From: Camillea tinctor
Lineage: Eukaryota > Ascomycota > Sordariomycetes > Xylariales > Xylariaceae
NCBI GenBank assembly: GCA_022578605.1
Contig: MU394099.1
Location: forward strand, 62,391-126,390
DNA length: 64,000 bases
Direction of reading: 5' to 3'
In this document: piece after piece, positions 61,361-64,000 of the stretch
Layout of the letters: the number at the start of each line of letters is the position of its first letter
How positions within the stretch are numbered: position 1 is the stretch's first letter
Notes under the pieces: generated by a model
The model's database searches: none
What the model was told of the DNA's origin: nothing
Seen by the model: the letters and a program-made list of their open reading frames with translations, nothing else
Made by a program: the position numbers and the translations under genes

Positions 61361-62909
61361 GGTCAGATAGATTCTTGTTGAAGCAGGTTCCATGGGCTAT
61401 AGCAGAATAATATCACTTACCTCGTCGAGGAGAGGTCGTATTTATATTCTTCGCCTCGAGCATGATGCCTACTTCATGTCCTAATCATTCCCCTTCCAGA
61501 TAGGCTAGAAGTCGGTCTCTAAGTCTACCTGCGTGTTGTTAAAGTTAATCATCATGGTTCTAGACATACTTACCAAATAAGAACGCCCATGGTGGAAACT
61601 TATTAACTCGAAGCAGCCATTTAATGCGATTCCCCGAAGCTGAAATGTTACCGTGTACTTGACCTAACCTATAGGAATTGGTAGAATGATGCATCGAGTC
61701 CATTAATTGCTCTGTCGAGGCTAGCAGTATGAGCCTTGCAGCAAGTATTGAGTAATAGTCGAAACAATTATTGCAAAAGGAATATGTACGAAGTATGTTG
61801 GTGATAGTGGCTTCGCCGATGGCACTCTTGACATTATATTGTCAGACGGAGGAGGAGGGCCGAGCACAATGGCTATAGCCTCATCTGAAATATATGTTAA
61901 TATATTGCCCTCATCACCACTAATTTGTTTTAATTACGAAGCCCTCGGAACCAAGGTGAATACCTGATTATATTAGCTGTCGTTACAAGGCGTTTTGGCC
62001 ATTCCTATCCTAGGAGTATGTAATCTAGATGGAAATATTGTCATCGTGGTACAGGTTGATCCTATGACTCCGCTCAACTCAGCCGTCGTATATTCAGGGA
62101 AAGGGGAAGTGTAAAATCTACAAGCCAACGTTCTTGCATGACAAGTGCCGCCGATCCCTCTTGGTTTCAATAAATCCCTATAGGTAAGTAATAAGCAGCT
62201 GAACGACGCCTCCACCCTTTTGGTGAACTAACAACCTCAAAATGGAAAATTGGGTGTAATATTAATCCAAGATCTACCTAGCTAGGTACACGATGCTATA
62301 GTTAATATGCCGATTGGCCATCCAGATGTGCATTGCTTACATCTATACAATTCGTTCGGCCAGCTTTTACGTAACTATTCGAAGAGTCTAGACTTATCTT
62401 TTCGAATTATACTGTTCATGCACTGTCGAGAATATTCTAAATGAATCTCTTTACTAAATAACTTATACTACTTCACACTCTACTTGGTTACAGTTTAGGA
62501 CATATCAGACTGTCAACCTGAGCCTTCATCTGATGTCCTGGGTTATGTTACCGTTGGTTCACAGAATAGTGGTTCCTAGTTCCTACGTCTTCATACGTCT
62601 CCTTAGGTAAGTGTTGATAATTAATTAAACAGTAAAATATTCACGATTTGAACTTATGGTCTAGGTAACAAGAATACTACGTCCGTAGCGAAGTTGCAGT
62701 GATAAATTAAGAGTACACTCTGCTAAAGGGATTTCAATTCTTTCATTCTATAATAACTACTGGGAGGCTGTAGAAAAACATGAGATAATGTAGAAAATTA
62801 CGTATACATATGTCTGCGCAGGTTAATTACAGTGAATCGAAAGGAAACTGAATGAAAAGGTAGAGAGATTTAATCTTGCATCATGTCTGAATATCACAAG
62901 ATACAGACA
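61361..62909. other. AT-rich spacer upstream of the adhesin gene
   Basis: No gene is supported in this 1.5 kb. The first 400 bases are the adhesin promoter; the remainder is AT-rich with no visible repeat. Confidence 0.5.
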
Positions 62910-63662
62910 CTAAACCTGTGTCCACCCTTCTACAAATCCTGGTACCCACCCTTTGATGGCTTTGATAGAATTTTGTTTGAGAGCCGCTTGATCCTGAGCG
63001 TTCAGACTCCAGAAGTTAGTCCCGCCACGTCGTGCGCGGCTGGCGCTTGTTTCTCTGAGCTCTGCCTCGACATCTTGTCCATTGATATGCCGAAACTGGT
63101 AAGATCGGTACTCGGCGTGCTTGAAATTTGTGCCACTCTGTCCAACGCCGCCAAAATCTTGGGTCAGAAATTGGGCCATGATACCATGTGTGACAACGAC
63201 AATATGTGCGTCAGGAGTCTTTTGGGCGATTTTGCGAAGGTAGACGCGAGCATCCCGAGCCCGAGCCTCGATATGAGGAACCGAAGTGGTTGTTTCATTC
63301 TTCGTATTCCAACCCTGATAAATAAGGGTACTATCTTGGCGTAAGAAAAACTCCCAGTCGAGCTGGGATTTGGTTTGGCCCCTATCGGAATCCCACAATC
63401 CCGTTGCCTGTAGCTCCGGAAGTAGGTGAACTTCCTTGCCACAATCATTTGCGGGAAGGAATGACAGAATGCTGGTGCTAATGGTTCTCCTCAACGGCGA
63501 CGAAAAGATGTGAGTGATTAGGTTCATGTAAGGAAAATCTTGAGACAGACTGGCACATTGTAGTCGACCAAAAGAAGTGAGGAGAGGGTCGACCATGGGT
63601 AGAGACCCCATTAGATTGTGGTGTGCTTCAGCACATCGAACGACGTGGATTTGATGGTCCAT
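62910..63662 (-). CDS. Phosphoglycerate-mutase-family protein with Cys in place of catalytic His
   Basis: One exon encodes 250 residues of the histidine phosphatase (branch 1) superfamily. The N-terminal motif reads HVVRCAEAHHNL: Arg9 is kept but the phospho-accepting His is Cys10 (codon TGT). The other catalytic residues remain: SSPLRRTIST (R58), LPELQATGLWDSDRG (E83) and VVVTHGIMAQFLT (H159). The length is normal for the fungal family, and there is no signal peptide. The family covers cytosolic phosphatases and mutases. Loss of the His that becomes phosphorylated should abolish that chemistry, so this may be a pseudoenzyme or an early-decaying gene. No other break is seen. It lies in tandem with the adhesin gene, and a 24-bp palindrome lies 200 bases upstream. 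Confidence 0.82.
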   Translation of the reverse strand: MDHQIHVVRCAEAHHNLMGSLPMVDPLLTSFGRLQCASLSQDFPYMNLITHIFSSPLRRTISTSILSFLPANDCGKEVHLLPELQATGLWDSDRGQTKSQLDWEFFLRQDSTLIYQGWNTKNETTTSVPHIEARARDARVYLRKIAQKTPDAHIVVVTHGIMAQFLTQDFGGVGQSGTNFKHAEYRSYQFRHINGQDVEAELRETSASRARRGGTNFWSLNAQDQAALKQNSIKAIKGWVPGFVEGWTQV

Positions 63663-64000
63663 GATTTCTCAGTCTCTTGGTTTCTGGTATCTTAGATTTT
63701 ATCGTTGATCGGGTCAGAGGTTGCTGGGTAATAGCAGATGTAGAGTGATGTTTGTGCTCTAGGATATCTTCTAGCACTGGGAGCAACCTACACATCTTAT
63801 ATCAATATGGATTTTCAAACTAACAAGACATATAGAATTAACATTTTCCAGCATAAAGCTATTGTTCATGAGTTCATGAACAATCTAGAAGAAAACAGGC
63901 ACCATTGTTTGATAACAACTCCTCTTCATTATGCACATCCAAATTAACAAAGAATGACCCCTAACAGAACAACACGATTAGGCCATCTGGTGTAAGAAAG
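63663..64000. other. Upstream region of the mutase-family gene
   Basis: No gene is seen in the last 338 bases. They contain the palindrome at 63861-63884 and otherwise AT-rich promoter sequence. Confidence 0.5.
63861..63884. repeat. 24-bp palindrome ATTGTTCATGA-GT-TCATGAACAAT
   Basis: Perfect 11-bp arms at 63861-63871 and 63874-63884 are separated by two bases. It lies about 200 bases upstream of the mutase-family ATG. It could be a dimer-binding operator or a hairpin. Confidence 0.6.

Overview
ORGANISM. The window is nuclear DNA of a filamentous ascomycete (Pezizomycotina), most likely a Sordariomycete. Genes are split by short GT...AG introns of about 50-110 bases. The content includes a HET-domain protein, a GH10 xylanase with a fungal cellulose-binding module, a GLEYA-type adhesin, a DHA2 transporter and an intron-bearing nuclear tRNA-Pro. 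Intergenic DNA is long, AT-rich and full of short TAGGTA/TACCTA tracts. The exact genus cannot be read from the sequence; a member of the Xylariales is only a guess. LAYOUT 0-17 kb. The 3' end of a 5-oxoprolinase gene (1-275) is followed by a solo-LTR-like or MITE-like element (511-724), a five-exon cytosolic aspartate aminotransferase (1082-2621, +) and, convergent with it, a secreted GH10-CBM1 xylanase (2700-4021, -). An arrestin-type ubiquitin-ligase adaptor with a PPxY motif follows (6852-9658, -). After about 6.8 kb without a supported gene comes a small three-exon LITAF-domain gene (16506-17106, -). LAYOUT 17-31 kb. A HET-domain protein (17701-19488, +) converges on a DHA2-type MFS transporter (19763-21964, -), with a tRNA-like relic between their 3' ends. 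Then come tRNA-Pro(CGG) with a 23-base intron (22684-22778, -), a SnoaL-like protein (23156-24088, -), a 2.7 kb spacer with a TGACGT cluster, and the Elg1/ATAD5-type PCNA unloader (26794-30342, -). Elg1 shares a 686-bp divergent promoter with a Utp8-like ribosome-biogenesis protein (31029-33936, +). LAYOUT 34-64 kb. A 7.6 kb gene-poor stretch precedes a conserved fungal protein with an Arg-Asp-rich tail (41555-44289, +). Convergent to it is a four-BRCT Rad4/Dpb11/TopBP1-type checkpoint scaffold (45313-48097, -). An RS-rich fungal protein follows (50958-51776, +), then a broken gene relic (52878-53143, -), a divergent histidine acid phosphatase (55692-57164, +), a SIRT5-like sirtuin (58070-59222, +), a secreted GLEYA-type adhesin (59876-61360, -) and a phosphoglycerate-mutase-family protein whose catalytic His is Cys (62910-63662, -). 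HOW THE GENES RELATE. This is ordinary chromosomal DNA, not a recognisable biosynthetic cluster or phage-like system. The clearest functional link is between Elg1 and the Rad4/Dpb11 homologue: both serve replication-stress control, and both promoters carry repeated CGCGT (ACGCG) cores like those bound by the G1/S factor MBF. The xylanase, acid phosphatase and adhesin are surface or secreted products; the HET protein belongs to non-self recognition. Exon limits and motif readings come from hand translation and have not been tested against transcripts or databases.
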